DNA of 64,000 nucleotides from Solen grandis (lineage: Eukaryota > Mollusca > Bivalvia > Adapedonta > Solenidae), in contig CM037783.1 of assembly GCA_021229015.1 (NCBI GenBank), forward strand, positions 3,192,725 to 3,256,724, read 5' to 3'. The notes under the pieces are model-generated. The model saw only the letters and a list, made by a program, of their open reading frames with translations. It was not told where the DNA came from and searched no databases. Made by a program: the position numbers and the translations under genes. Below, one piece after another: positions 1 through 12,457 of this stretch. The first letter of the stretch is position 1, and every line of letters starts with the position of its first letter.

Positions 1-309
1 AACAACCTTAAATGACGAACGCTGCACACTTACTATCAAATTTATTTGCGAGCCACCTTTACATCGAAACAAACAATATTCGTGCGCATGGTAAAAGGGA
101 TCACGTGATAAAAACAGTTACATCATTCTATTACAGTTACATCAGCATTGAAAAATAAGTCCTATGATGTTTTCACGTCACATGCGATTTTTTAGCCTGT
201 AAGTATTTATGTTTGACATAGAATTGATTTTTCAGCATTTTTTGCTTAATTCTAGTATATTTATTGTTGAGATATATACAATTGTTCGATCAAATTTACA
301 CTATTGAGA

Positions 310-615
310 CCGTCCCCGGTGGCCGAGTGGTTAGAGCGTCCGCCTCGGGAGCGGGAGGTCGTGGGTTCGATCCCGGCCGCGACATACCAAAGTCGTAAAA
401 ATGGTACTGTTATAGCTCCCTTGCTTGGTGCTCAGCATATAAGGGTAGTTGCGGGACTGGTTGGTCCGGTGTCAGGATGATGTGACTGGGTGTGGTATCA
501 TGCCACATGTCTTCGACGTGGCAACACTAAATCTGTCTCAAGTCATTCTCCAAATGATTGAAATACTGCCGGAGGGACGTTAAACCCAACAAAACACAAA
601 CATACAAACAAACAA
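310..615 (+). mobile_element. tRNA-derived SINE (family A), with target-site duplication
   Basis: The head resembles a tRNA gene. It has a polymerase III A box (TGGCCGAGTGG, from about 319) and a B box (GGTTCGATCC, 364-373). A non-tRNA body and a CAAACA-rich tail follow. TATTGAGA occurs just before the element (302-309) and just after it (616-623), which fits a target-site duplication. The body segment around TGACTGGGTGTGGTATCATG recurs near 14840 and 27467, so this is the best-preserved member of its family in the window. A functional tRNA gene is unlikely, because the tRNA-like part runs straight into the SINE body. Confidence 0.85.
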
Positions 616-623
616 TATTGAGA

Positions 624-1470
624 GGTTATTCGGTTTAAAATCTTGAAAACGTAGTACTATAGTTAGTATGACTGACGTCACACACAACTAAAAATATCTA
701 TTTTGCATGAAAGTTGCATTAAGGGGTCTTTAGGATAGTTGTACACGAAAAAGAATCGAATTAGTATGAAAACCAATTTCAACCAATATAAACTCAATTC
801 CTACTGAATCTAAATCTGTTCTTCTTCTAAATTGAATATTGTTTTATATGTAAAAAGACGCCACCATGACCACAGCCCATGCAATATTTTCGTTCAAATA
901 AATGAGAGCTGAATCATTAAGCAATGTTTCCATGAAAGCTGATAAATCTAATTCATAATGTTCTGATTGTGAAAAATCCAATGTGTATTCTAATTTGACA
1001 GATCAATGTTTCCAAGGAAAGAACTTTGGTTGAACGGACTTGGTTTGGTAAGACATCTCTACAGAGCAGTATAAGGAGAGATAAAAGAGGAGTAACAGTA
1101 TTAATAGAAAATACCAATTCTAGGACAAAGGTAAACTTTGTATTCGAAAAAATGTGTCTCGCTGTATACACGTCTTTCTATATGTTATACCGTTTACCGT
1201 GAAATTGATAGAATGCGATTATTTCCGTATGGACATCACATTGGATATGAAAGCCGAAAAAAAATGTAAGGATAAGAAAAAAATCACTCGCAGGCAAAAT
1301 GTTTTCATGTTTGAAGTCTTTGAATAAATAAGACCTGTATTAGTTTCATGTTTAAAGAAGATGTATAAGAAATGTAAAGACATAACCTGCAAAGGCAATC
1401 AATTTTGTTCTAGAACAATGGAATTACTCTAAAAAGAAATAGTTTTGCTGCAAATGAGATTGGATGAAGA
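624..1470. other. AT-rich stretch without a recognised gene
   Basis: Only short reading frames with no recognisable protein were seen. Part of the right-hand side may be the decayed upstream portion of the LINE that becomes readable near 1500. Confidence 0.5.
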
Positions 1471-1576
1471 GACATAAAAATCATAATGAAGATTAAAATA
1501 ACGTGTATCTTCAAGCCTGTGTGATTTTTGTAATGAATCAATTGAGTCGATTGAACATTTATTCTGGGAATGTAAT
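1471..1576 (+). pseudogene. LINE reverse-transcriptase ORF, C-terminal part, left half of a split copy
   Basis: On the plus strand a frame reads LCDFCNESIESIEHLFWECN (about 1517-1576). This is the Cys/His pattern (C-x2-C ... H-x4-C) found at the C-terminus of many non-LTR retrotransposon polyproteins. The frame breaks further upstream, so the copy is decayed. Translation stops abruptly where the inverted-repeat transposon begins at 1577. The same frame resumes at 7509-7826 beyond that transposon. The LINE clade cannot be assigned from this fragment. Confidence 0.7.
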
Positions 1577-1620
1577 TAGTGGGGTGACAATTGGCCAAAA
1601 AGTAGCTTATTTAAGGAGTA

Positions 1621-2310
1621 GGTGGCCATAAAAGTAGAACAAGCAATGTTATATACCAAAATGTTCGCCAATGTCTGTACTATATGAAACTGCCGGCATA
1701 AATTGCCAACGCCTGGTGAGGACTCGGAAATCCAAGATGGCGTCCAAGATGGCCGCCATAAATCGCAAGTTCAGAGAAAATATTTTATCTGTTTGTTACA
1801 AATTTATTTACAGAGGTAGTTCAAAATATTTGCATGATTATTACTCCTTCCATAATGTACATCAAATTCATATAAAACAATAGCAAATTCAAGGTCAAGG
1901 TCAAGGTCATTTCAGGGTCAAAGTACAAAAAATACTCCAAAATTTGATATCTCCTACCTACTTTTTCTCATTTTATGCATTTTTTATACTCAAATGGATT
2001 ACTTTTAGTGATAGAAATATTGTTATGTGTGTATTCTTTCATTTTAAACTGTTTTGTATGATATCTGTGTTTAGATTATGTATAAACTTTGGTAGTTTAC
2101 ACACATACACATTATCCAAGATGGTCGCCATTCAGTTGCTGTATCAATGATCATTGGATATTTCATTGATAAATACCATATATAAAGGTCAATCTTAAGT
2201 GTTTGAAAGAAATTACTTTATTTTAGCATGTATGCAAAACTTACAAATTTGATTGACATTTCAAAGTCAAGTTCAAGGTCATTCCAAGGTCAAAACACAT
2301 AAATTATCCC
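1621..2310 (+). repeat. Left inverted arm of the 1577-7508 transposon
   Basis: This segment matches the reverse complement of 6795-7473, starting with GGTGGCCATAAAAGTAGAAC. Both arms encode the same 70-codon open frame (1671-1883 here, 7211-7423 on the other strand), which is best explained by the duplication rather than by a gene. Two further degenerate units, near 2500-2700 and 2870-3020, extend the pattern inward. The motifs TCAAGGTCA and GATGGCCGCC recur in each unit. Confidence 0.85.
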
Positions 2311-3469
2311 CAAAATTTGATTTGTCTACCCTAATTGTTCTAATTTTAAGTATTTTTATGTTGAATTGATTTATTTAGTGAAAGAATATTGTGTAGCTTA
2401 TGATTACAGGCCAATTTATAGGAAATTATCTAATTTAACATTGTTTTTTTTCATATAGTGTAAAAATATGTGTAATTTTATATTCTTATTATCAAAGTCA
2501 GTCATCATATGATATTTCAATGTATGTTTCAATGTTCAATGGAAGTTTAATTTAAGGATGTTAAAAAATCTTTGCATAGATTAGCATCATTCATGTTTTT
2601 AAATTCAGAGCTTTGACTATAGCCTCTTAAAGATCAAATTCAAGGTCATTTCACTGTTGAAATACATAGTTTAAATACCCCGAAAAAGAAAAAGATATCC
2701 CACCACTATATATTCTCTTCATTCATGCTTTTTATATAGAGATATGTTTCTTTATAAAATTGAATATGGCTAAATGTATACATTACACTTTCATTCTAAA
2801 ATGTTTTGTTTGATAATATTATTTAGATAATGCATTATAGTAATGGTTTACACAAAAGCATACTGTTAATGATGGCCGCCATATATTTAATGAATGTTTC
2901 AATTGTTTATAATTGACAAAAAATTGAATTGTAAATGTTTCATTTGATTTTCATTCATTTCAGCATGCTTGTGAAATGTACAGATTTGATTGACCATTTA
3001 AAGTGATTTTAATGTCAAACTACCTTAAATTTCATATATCTGTTATCTTACTATAAACACTTAAAATTACACAGTTAGGCAGCTAAGAAATAGAAACATT
3101 GCCATGTGTATATTTCTCTGTTTCACATAAAATGTATTTAGATTGTTTGAATACAGGCATTTTTCATTTTTATATTATAAGTTTCTACAATTATAATCAA
3201 GAGATAAATGTATAACCAACAAAAAGGAAACTTTTTGGGAAAGGATATTTGTACTAAATAGGACAGTTGTATTATGTCAAGGTAATAAATCAATAAAACA
3301 TTTTTATTCCAAGTTAAAATTAGGTTTGAGATAATTAGGGCACTAATATTTGAACTGTTGATTCAGTTCATAAGACCATTAGGTGGCCCAGGTCAGAATT
3401 CACATTAAGGTCTAGTCATAATTTCAAACTTAAATTTTAATTAGAAAACTTAACTCTATTCTCCGGACG

Positions 3470-4016
3470 AACTAATCCATGATGCAGGGATTGTAACCTG
3501 TACTACCAGGAAATGGTCAGCAACAGAGACGGTGAACCAGGCAGAGAGCTCACTCAAGCATAAAGACATTGTTGGAATAACTGCAGTCGGATGTCAAGGT
3601 ATCGGCACTACCAAGACATTACTGTGGAGGAGGTCAAACCAGAAAGAGAGGTTAGCCATGATCCAGTCAGAGGTCAGGAAAGTAGAAGAACATACAGACA
3701 GGCAAGAGTGGTGGAGATGGGATCACAGGAAGCATGGACTACGTGAAACACCACAGACAGGAAGTTAACTTGGGAAGAAATCTGGAAGTATAAACCACTA
3801 AGTCTGTCATTAATCATCAAGTCTGTCTATGATCTCCTACCATCACCAGCGAATCTCTGTCGATTGAGACTTAAGCCGACCCTAAATGCAGCCTTTGATA
3901 GACCAGGCACACTTGAGCATGTTCTTTCATCCTGTTCTTCATCACTGACACAGGGGAGATATAGATGGAGACATGGCTGAGTCCTCAGAGAGTTGGCTGA
4001 TTGGCTGGACAGTGAG

Positions 4017-4056
<40 letters not shown>

Positions 4057-4690
4057 GGAACATGGAAGAAGTAACCCCCAAAATTGCCCTTGTCAAGCCA
4101 GGTGAACCAACGAAGAGAGCAAACCCACAGCAAGCATTGATCCTGGATGGCACCACCAGATGGAACATGGAAGTTGACCTCGGGAAGAGGCTTGTTTTCC
4201 CAGGCATAGTCTAGACCACCTTTAGACAAGATATTGTCCTTTGGTCCAAGATGGGAAAGAAGCTCATTGTCATTGAGCTTACGTACCGTGGGAGACAAGA
4301 TATGAGGAGGCCTATGAGAGGAAGAAGGCAATTTAAGTACACTGAGCTTCTAGACCTTTGCAGGCAATGAGGTTGGCGTACTTGGCTGTTTCTGTTGAAG
4401 TAGGAGTTAGAGGGTTCTGTTCACAGTCCATCTGCTGACTGATGACAGTTGTTAGAACTATTGGCGGAGAAAAAAGGATGGCTATCCAGAGACTGAGCCA
4501 AGCGACTGAACGTGTGTCTAGCTGGTTGTGGCTTAGACGTGAGGAGAAGAGCTAGATGTAATCAACCAACACACAGTGATTTTCAATGTGGGCCCACCCG
4601 TCACAAGAGTGTTCATGGATTAAAGGGACAACACTCAATGTCGGCGGACTCCATGCTGATGATGTTGGTTGAGGAGCAGTTTACACTGTA
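3470..4690 (+). pseudogene. 5'-truncated LINE fragment with a C-terminal restriction-like nuclease region
   Basis: Plus-strand frames, with frameshifts and stops, read like the C-terminal third of a non-LTR retrotransposon. They show a Cys/His-like segment with PGTLEHVLSSC (about 3900-3935), then QGRYRWRH, and later VDLGKRLVFP ... RQDIVLWS ... KKLIVIELTYRG (about 4170-4290). The D ... E-L-T pattern resembles the PD-(D/E)XK nuclease core of R2-like LINEs. A (GAAA)n run at about 4016-4053 interrupts the coding region. The piece lies in the centre of the inverted-repeat transposon and is clearly non-functional. Family assignment is from memory of similar proteins and is moderately certain. Confidence 0.65.
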
Positions 4691-5215
4691 TATCTACACA
4701 TATAGTATTTTACTAGATAATATTGAAATTTAGGTTAGTGAATGTTTATTGCTTTGAAAATAATATGAATAATGTTATTTTCTGGGAAAAATATGTTTTA
4801 GTTTCTTGAAACCTCAAAATTGAGATTTTTGCATTAAATCAAAAGGTTTGGGTATCATATAAAAATATGTTGTGAAATATCAAGCTGTATCAAAGAGTAT
4901 TACAAAAGTTATCATATGACTTTTTCAATTTCTGGACACATACTGATACATGTAACACATTGAAAGGGAAAGTTTCTTTAATTTTTAATCTTTTAATCAG
5001 CTATGTGAAATTGAAGAAAAAGACTGAATTCTGATTTTGCAATATCAAATATCATTGTTTAAGATAGTCGTTTTGGTATATAATAAACAACTCTAGCTTT
5101 GTATTGGTAAAAGCTACTCAGGATACTTTAACTCAACAAAACATGTTATGATTGTTACCGTTTTCAACTGCTGTATGGCTTTGTATCATTTTGGACATCT
5201 ATTTAGATTGCATCT

Positions 5216-5218
<3 letters not shown>

Positions 5219-5274
<56 letters not shown>
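5219..5274. repeat. (AT)n microsatellite
   Basis: About 28 uninterrupted AT dinucleotides lie in the central part of the inverted-repeat transposon. Flanking DNA from about 4730 to 6400 holds no recognised gene. A degenerate copy of the second MITE family is visible around 5530-5672. Confidence 0.95.
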
Positions 5275-5278
<4 letters not shown>

Positions 5279-6794
5279 TGTCAACAGGTGATAAGAGGTA
5301 AGGGCTTTCCTTCATGAGAGGTTACTATGAATAAAGAACTAGAACTTCCAGTATCTGATATCATATCACCATTCTTTCCCTTTAGTTCTGATGAAATAAT
5401 ATCATCTTGTGTGAAGAAAGATAAACATTTTAAACATTTACCGATGATGACAGAAAATGAATTTCCCTATCTATTATAATCTTCATTAGATACTTCAAAT
5501 CATCTGAGGTCCACTCTCCTATATTTGTGCTGAGATGGATTCAGTGAAATATAATATTGTCTGAGCAAACAGAGTGGACCCTGATCAAACAGCTCCTACC
5601 AGGAACTGTCTTATCTGGGACTCCATTATGAGCCAATGGGTCAAAATGAGTTGATATGAGATAAAAGGGTTAAAAAATCACAAAAAGATTTAGAATTACC
5701 CAGTCAGGCCAATCTTTTCAAAGAATGCTTTGATTTAAGTTGAACATTAAAATGGTCTACAGAGGAGTTATTATAATATCCCAGAAAACATATACATGTA
5801 CTTATATTGTCCTACAATTATTCACAAGAAATCATTGTTTCATTTACATATTTTGAAAATGAAAATGTCTGTAAAGTTAACAACTGGTACTGATAAATAG
5901 AACTAGGTAATAAAATGGTGGAAGTGATTTTCAGAAAATGGCACCTTTGACCTAAAGCTGGTAAGCAAGGTAAATTTGAATTGTTCTACAGTTTTGTATC
6001 CTATACCACACAGCTTTACAAATGTATACAATCGGGTAAAGTTCGGGTTCATTTCTGTGATAAAGTTTGCATTATCATCTTCTAATTTTAGCTTCTATTT
6101 AAACTTTAAAGTCTTTTTGGACTGAATAAAAAAGAATAGGTATCTCAAGGCAAAGTTTAGTTACTTTAATAGATAATGAAATTGGTTGAAATTCTCAATT
6201 TGCTTCATTGTCATAAAACACAACAATTTCATCCCCTCCACCCACCCCACTCCTCTGAAAAAAAATAACTCAAGCAAATATCATATTGAATAATAATGAA
6301 TGTCCAATGACCATTGAAACAGCCAGTGAATGGTGACGATTCTGGACAAAGCTGAATGTATAAAATAGGCTGTGTTCAAGCAATGTAAAAATAAGACAAT
6401 AACAATAACTAAAAATAAAATGATATATATTTAGCTATTTTTCTATTCTTTCAGATAATTATACTCGGATTATGAACTAATTGTATAAAGTAAAAGAGTT
6501 AATAACAGAAGTATCAGATTTTGGGGTATTTATGTATTTTGACCATGCATGAGATGACCTTGAACATGACTGTTTATTGGCCATTGAAATCTGTAATTAC
6601 ACATACAGGCTTAAATCATTAAATTCCATTTTATTATTTATCATTTTAGCCTTACCTGTAACATTTATGAACAAAAATTTCAGTGATCAATTGAAACATA
6701 TATTGAAATATTGCCGCCATCATGGACAGAATCTATTTATGAAACCATACATATAGATGCATAATCTTAATAACATTGAAATTGAAAATAACAA

Positions 6795-7473
6795 ATATTT
6801 GGGTATTTCATGTGTTTTGACCTTGGAATGACCTTGAATTTGACTTTGAAAGGTCAATCAAATTTGTAAGTTTTGCATACATGCTAAAATAAAGTAATTT
6901 CTTTCAAACACTTAAGATTGACCTTTATATATGGTATTTATCAATGAAACATCCAATGATCATTGATACAGCAACTGAATGGTGGCCATCTTGGATTGTA
7001 AAACCAAATTTATACATAATCTAAACACAGATATATACAGAACAGTTTTAAATGAAAGAATACACACATAACAATATTTCTATCACTAAAAGTAATCCAG
7101 TTGAGTATAAAAAATGCATAAAATGAGAAAAAGTAGGAAGGAGATATCAAATTTTGGAGTATTTTTTGTACTTTGACCCTGAAATGACCTTGACCTTGAC
7201 CTTGAATTTGCTATTGTTGTATATGAATTTGATGTACATTATGGAAGGAGTAATAATCATGCAAATATTTTGAACTACCTCTGTAAATAAATCTGTAACA
7301 ATCAGATAAAATATTTTCACTGAACTTGCGATTTATGGCGGCCATCTTGGACGCCATCTTGGATTTCCGAGTCCGCACCAGGCGTTGGCAATTTATGCCG
7401 GCAGTTTCATATAGTACAGACATTGGCGAACATTTTGGTATATAACATTGCTTGTTCTACTTTTATGGCCACC
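6795..7473 (-). repeat. Right inverted arm of the 1577-7508 transposon
   Basis: This is the reverse complement of 1621-2310 with scattered substitutions and small indels. Further degenerate units (GCCGCCATCATGG near 6714 and ATGACCTTGAAC near 6554) extend it inward. The minus-strand reading frame here is the mirror copy of the one in the left arm. Confidence 0.85.
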
Positions 7474-7508
7474 CCAACCCCCAAAAGTCACTGATTGTCA
7501 CCCCACTA

Positions 7509-7827
7509 AATACTGTACAGCCTCTATGGAACTCATTAAATAATTTTATAAAATCAAAATCTATTGATATTGTTGTAAGAAAAAATGAAGCATTGTTAGG
7601 CATAACAACTAAAAGTATGAATTATAATGCTTGTAATACTCTTATAATAGTCATGAAATATTTTATATTTTATGCTAAAATTAATCAAATTAAACCATCA
7701 TTTAACATATTTCAGGAATATCTCAAAAACAGAGTCAAAATAGAAGAAAAAATAGCGATTAACAGAGATAAATACGAAATACACTCTAGGAAATGGAAAA
7801 TATTTTCTAACTTATTAAAAAATTAAA
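7509..7827 (+). pseudogene. LINE reverse-transcriptase ORF, C-terminal end, right half of the split copy
   Basis: An open plus-strand frame runs from the transposon border to the stop codon at 7824-7826. It is Lys/Ile/Asn-rich and includes PLWNSLNNFIKSKSI and KYEIHSRKWKIF. Such a tail is typical of the extreme C-terminus of some molluscan LINE ORF2 proteins. It begins in exactly the frame that the left half (ending at 1576) would need. An A-rich run follows the stop at about 7845-7858 and may be the LINE's 3' tail. The initiation codon nearest this frame (7452) lies inside the transposon and is not a real start. Confidence 0.7.
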
Positions 7828-9300
7828 AACATCAGCCATGACCAACAAAAAAAAAAAGATTAGATTTAATCAAAATGAATTGAAAAGTAGAAATATTTTA
7901 ACCTTTAACATAACTTCTCTTTGAAACAAATATAAAGAAAGATATGATAGACAGTTTTAGGGAGAATGCGTGATAGGAAAACATATGTTAATAGATTAAG
8001 ATTTTTTTTTGAGAAAACGAGATAGAGAGAGAGAGAGAAAGAGAGAGAGAAAGCATGTTATTTAATTCCCAGCATAGTAAATGATAACTTGTTCATATGT
8101 ATATGTGTAGGTGAGTGTGTGCACGTATATGAAAATGTTTGTGTGTATGTATATGTATTTGTTAATGTATTGTTTTTATGTCTGGAAATAAATAAAAGAA
8201 GAAAAAAATTAAAATAACGTATATTTATGAACGAGAAGGTGTGAAAGAAGACCGAATTATTATTATTATTATTTGTTAACCATTTGTTAAAGTAGGCGAG
8301 AAATAAAGTGTATATCTTAGACACTATCAGTCAAAAGACACATAATTGCGCTAATATACATCTCCAACAGTTCGTCCTATACGAATAGCACAATAAGTGT
8401 AACAAGATACATCTAATCTAATATGTGTATACCATCCTTCAAAAGGAATGCGCATTCATTTTCTTTGTATATTAAAAAATATATGCTAATTAATACATGC
8501 GTTATACAGATGGCACTACTTCACTTACACAGTTATATACGTGCATTATATATAATCCAGTTTCGGGGTCAATTTAAGGCCAATATACTTGAAGCGGGTA
8601 ACATGAGACATAAATCAAAGTGCCATGATTAGGAGGTTGAGAGAAGATAAATTTTCTATTACTTTCTGTTAGCTTTTGCAGCAGTCTTCGACCTTGTTCA
8701 ACCTAAACGAACGAAATCTCGGCGTAGGTAAGTTGAGGTCAGCGTCAGTCGGAGAAGAAACAGAATCGCCAAGACTACACCCTCACAAAGAAAATTATTC
8801 TTCACTTAAATCGACGTTTGGCAACGGAGTTCAACTAAGGCAACCTTTGTACAACCTAATATATATGCATAGCATTCGTATACAAACGAAGCAGAACTTA
8901 CACTTTAATTTATTTCCAAACGTCGACAAAGTTTTGGCATTTCCAAAAATTCCAGCGAACATAACGTTCACCAGCGTTCACCAACGAAAATCAACTCTTA
9001 ATTTTTTAAAATATTAACCTTTAAAAAGTAGAGCTGGACGTTTAACAAAACGTCTCAGTGTTATCTCATAATCCCCTTTTTTACTACGCGGAGAATGGTT
9101 TCTCCCTTATCACTAAATGGTGATGATTATAACGATTGCGTTATGGATTGCGTTAAAATGTGTTGATAATAGATGCTGGAGATAACGTGTTTAATAAACT
9201 GTAATGGAAAAAAAGGATCAAACGAAAAAAATCGCAACTCATTCGGAGATATTTTGAACCATGACTGGCTGGAATTTCCAGCGCCAGGTAACAATATATC
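7828..9300. other. Intergenic AT-rich DNA, no recognised gene
   Basis: A GA-rich microsatellite lies at about 8021-8052. A 113-codon open frame (8676-9017, plus strand) was inspected. It shows no known domain, no clear splice context and no codon-like bias, so it is not called a gene. Confidence 0.5.
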
Positions 9301-9312
9301 GATAAATTTTCG

Positions 9313-9405
9313 TCGGCCTAGTAGTGCCGTGGGTAAAATAGATAGGCTGTACGCCATTCAAACGGCGATGAAATGGGTGTTGGTTCGAGTCCCAGCCGGC
9401 TAACA
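9313..9405 (+). repeat. tRNA-like SINE head, degenerate
   Basis: A B-box-like GGTTCGAGTCCC (about 9381-9392) is preceded by a degenerate A-box region and followed by GCCGGCTAACA. The layout resembles the tRNA-derived head of a SINE without its body. A functional tRNA is unlikely because convincing D and anticodon arms are not seen. Confidence 0.35.
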
Positions 9406-11100
9406 TACTGCAAGGGAAATGCGGAAAGTAAGAGTATCGATATGCTTATTGTTAGCAATCCATTCATACAAATGATGTGTTCATCTTTTCGACGACCGTG
9501 TTCAAGATTAAAGCAGGTTTATAACATTGGGTTTATCGGCATCGCTTGAAAACCTGATCCTCGATTATTAAATTTATTCCGATAAACAAAAGAAATGCGA
9601 CATCATCAAATTAACAACCCTGTTCTCTCGGTGCTTTGATTTTTTTAATACAATAAGGCCATTCGATTGATAAGACCAAGAGAGTCAAAATAAAAATTCA
9701 CAAATGATGAGTCACAAATTCACACTGTCACTTTAAATTTGAAATGCAAGTCTATATTTTATAATGCAACTCTTTATTTTACAAACAAAATTGATTTTTT
9801 GATCAGTGAATGCATTTTTTTCTAATTAAAAATTGAGATTTTAAATTTTGAGTTATTTACATTAAATCAAAGGTTTGGGTAGGTAAAGGATAGTTGTGGA
9901 ACTGTGGTGCCTAGCAAACTTTGAGTAGTATATATTCTTAACCCAAACACAATTAATAGACCCAGACTCAATTATGGGAGGGACATCATTAAGTGTATGC
10001 CAGGGAATATTTTATTTGTATGATAACATTATAACGAATTATTGAATCAATCGTTATACTGGAAGTGTCTTATTTTATAGAAAATTTATTAAAGGTGAAA
10101 AAGAGTATCGAATCATCAGGGAAAATGACACAAATCAACAACAACAAACAAACAAAACTTTCTGTTTTCAAGACTAGGACTAAAAATATTTTCGTGTAAG
10201 TTTTATATTTTAATAATATTTACAGAAATCATTTCCCACAATTTTAAGACGTTGCGTCATTGATAATGGCAGTAATATGTCGTTAAGACTGTTACGAAAT
10301 GATGAAGTACACACCAAAAAAAACCCAACATCTGTTGAGCGTAAAGAAGGATGATTTACATGCATATCGACGATACTGGGGTAGGTTTCAGGTGTTTACT
10401 TAAAAACTCTTCTGAAAGAAAAAAAAAACATATCATACATACACCTTTAAGCGATAATAGAAAAAAGTTGAACGTATCAATTATTGATTTTAATCAATGA
10501 CGCCCAGTACAAGGTCTCCCCTGTTTGCTCATACAATATTGTAGCTCAGAATTTACTGTCTGTACAGCAAAGAAAGATCCTTCGTTTCATATACTTTTTA
10601 AAGTTCAGTAAATTAATACTCATTGATCATTAATTTGTGCATGACTATTCATGAAGTAAAGGATTAATATATATTTATAACAAACACAGGTATGGCGCTT
10701 TTATTTTTTAAAATAAATCTAGAAGACAAAGGACCCAAATGGATATATGTGTGCAGATAGTGCGTAAAAATTCTAATTTGGTATTTTCATCGTATATCAG
10801 TGAATTTCCCCTTTCTTTTCATATTAAATACGCAAATCCTTCCGGTTTATTGAAACATTACTAATAGTAAAGAACAAGATTGATAAGTTATTCATGTATA
10901 AATTATGCATGTATAATTTCTTGTAATCATTAATGCATGTATTGTGATAAGAAAATGTTATTATATATAGTACATGTACTTGTATTTCATTTATTACCAT
11001 ATACAGCATTTTTTCCATCCATACTTTTCATGCATTTTGTCACGCAAAACTACATTTTTTTCACTATCAGGAGATTTCTTTCTACCAAGATAACAACATA
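9406..11100. other. Intergenic AT-rich DNA with one degenerate MITE
   Basis: No gene was recognised. The segment 10496-10666 matches the second MITE family seen at 46443-46694. It shares the stretches around GTCTCCCCTGTTTGCTCATA and ATTCATGAAGTAAAGGATTAA. Confidence 0.5.
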
Positions 11101-11154
11101 ATGGCGTCGGGTATGGTAAAGATTGTTCAAGAAACCGAATCTGAATTTAAATTG
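11101..11154 (+). CDS. Possible short first coding exon of an unidentified gene
   Basis: An ATG opens an 18-codon frame (MASGMVKIVQETESEFKL) that ends directly at a good splice donor (TTG/GTAAGA), in phase 0. The stretch is rich in Glu, Lys and Val, unlike the surrounding AT-rich DNA, and a pyrimidine-rich tract precedes it. No downstream exon could be placed with confidence. A tiny in-phase candidate at 11410-11427 (between TTTTCAAG and GTATGC) is only a guess. The partner exons may be missing, lost in the 16090 gap, or this may be a chance match. It is not recognised as any known protein. Confidence 0.3.
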
Positions 11155-12410
11155 GTAAGACAATTACGGTACATGTATATGCATTACCTAGTATTTCTTA
11201 TACATGTATACTTAACTCCAGCTTTTTGGAACCTCACGTGAATAAAAACCATTCTTGAAATGTTGTAACTTGTAATAAATCGTGAAAAGTTTGCGATAGT
11301 TACAGTAAAATATTTCTATTTTATTTTTCACTCAGAGCAGAAGCGTGTGTTACCATATGAATGGTATGATTTTGTGGCTTAAAAGTCATGGTTTTGTGTC
11401 TTTTCAAGGTTTCAGTTGCAGCAAAGGTATGCTGTACTGTTAAATCAGCTTTTCATGGAATTCATGGGACGATACTTTTTCGTGCAGTTTTATTTACAAT
11501 TGTGTACCCCCATGAAGCATTCCCTTTTAATTTTCCTTACATTTTCTATTATGTGAGTCCAAGATTATTATGTACAACAAAATTAAACTTTGTTACAAAA
11601 TCAAGAAATTTTACTGTCAACGAAAAATGTTTTAAATATAATTACTGTGTCTTCAATGAATAATTGTCTGGAATAAAAAGGAAAAGATACGTTTGATGAA
11701 ATATGAAATAGTCTTAATACTTTCCGTTATCATTAAACTGTAAACAGTCTGTCCGTAGCGTTCAAATAAAATATTTCACTCGAATTATTTTATCTTGTTA
11801 TCATTAGATACCCTCTACCTCGTTACGATGTCGCTTCATAATACAAACAAGATAATAAAACATTTCGAGTGAAATATTTCGTTTGAAAGCTACAAATTAA
11901 TGATGTCTTTAGTTGAACCTCAGACAAACAAAAGAGAGAGGGTTTATTCCTGGGGTTTAATGACAGATACTGACATATTATATAATAGCTATGGGGATCA
12001 TTTATATATATCATTATAATTATTACACAAATGAAATTGTTGACATATGACCAACAAATATACTAAATTTATTCGTTTTAGACATGACAACCAAGGGACT
12101 TTCTTTTTCTGACAAGGGTATCGTATGTTAGTAACAGAACATCGTTATCAGCTCTCGACATTTCTAGTCGCAGTGGAAATTTCTGTTTGAACTATTTATC
12201 GTCAAAACATCCACATATAAGACAAAATGTTTGTATTTCAGGGAAAACATCTAGCTGTTAAATCCCACGAATTACATGTATAGAATTCAGTACGCTGCCA
12301 CATAAGAAGAAATGTTTCGATGAAGTATCATACTGAATTGAATCCTGATAATATACATTACTAACGCCATTACGCTGTACATAAGTATCCGGTTTTAAAT
12401 CAACAAAATA

Positions 12411-12457
<47 letters not shown>

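Larger units (their letters stand above)
1577..7508. mobile_element. 5.9-kb inverted-repeat (foldback-like) non-autonomous DNA transposon
   Basis: The ends are perfect inverted repeats: TAGTGGGGTGACAAT on the left and its complement on the right. Long, imperfect inverted arms follow. AAT flanks both sides (1574-1576 and 7509-7511), consistent with a 3-bp target duplication. Removing the element plus one AAT rejoins a LINE reading frame, which supports these borders. The arms contain repeated units with AAGATGGCNGCC and AGGTCA motifs. The centre holds a retrotransposon fragment (about 3470-4690), a long (AT)n run and AT-rich DNA. No transposase was recognised, so the element appears non-autonomous. 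A 3-bp duplication is compatible with several superfamilies (Harbinger, CACTA-like, Academ), and none is assigned. Confidence 0.75.

Noticed and set aside
312..385. Functional tRNA gene
   Set aside because: Polymerase III boxes are present, but the sequence continues into a SINE body flanked by a target duplication.
3827..4331. Two overlapping minus-strand frames of about 126-129 codons
   Set aside because: Shadows of the plus-strand LINE fragment and its (GAAA)n run.
1671..7423. Matching 70-codon frames in the two arms (1671-1883 and 7211-7423)
   Set aside because: Explained by the inverted repeat; no domain, and the frames include the regulatory-like motif repeats.
1577..7508. CACTA-type transposon
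   Set aside because: The ends read TAGTG...CACTA from outside inward, the reverse of the CACTA family layout, so the family was left open.
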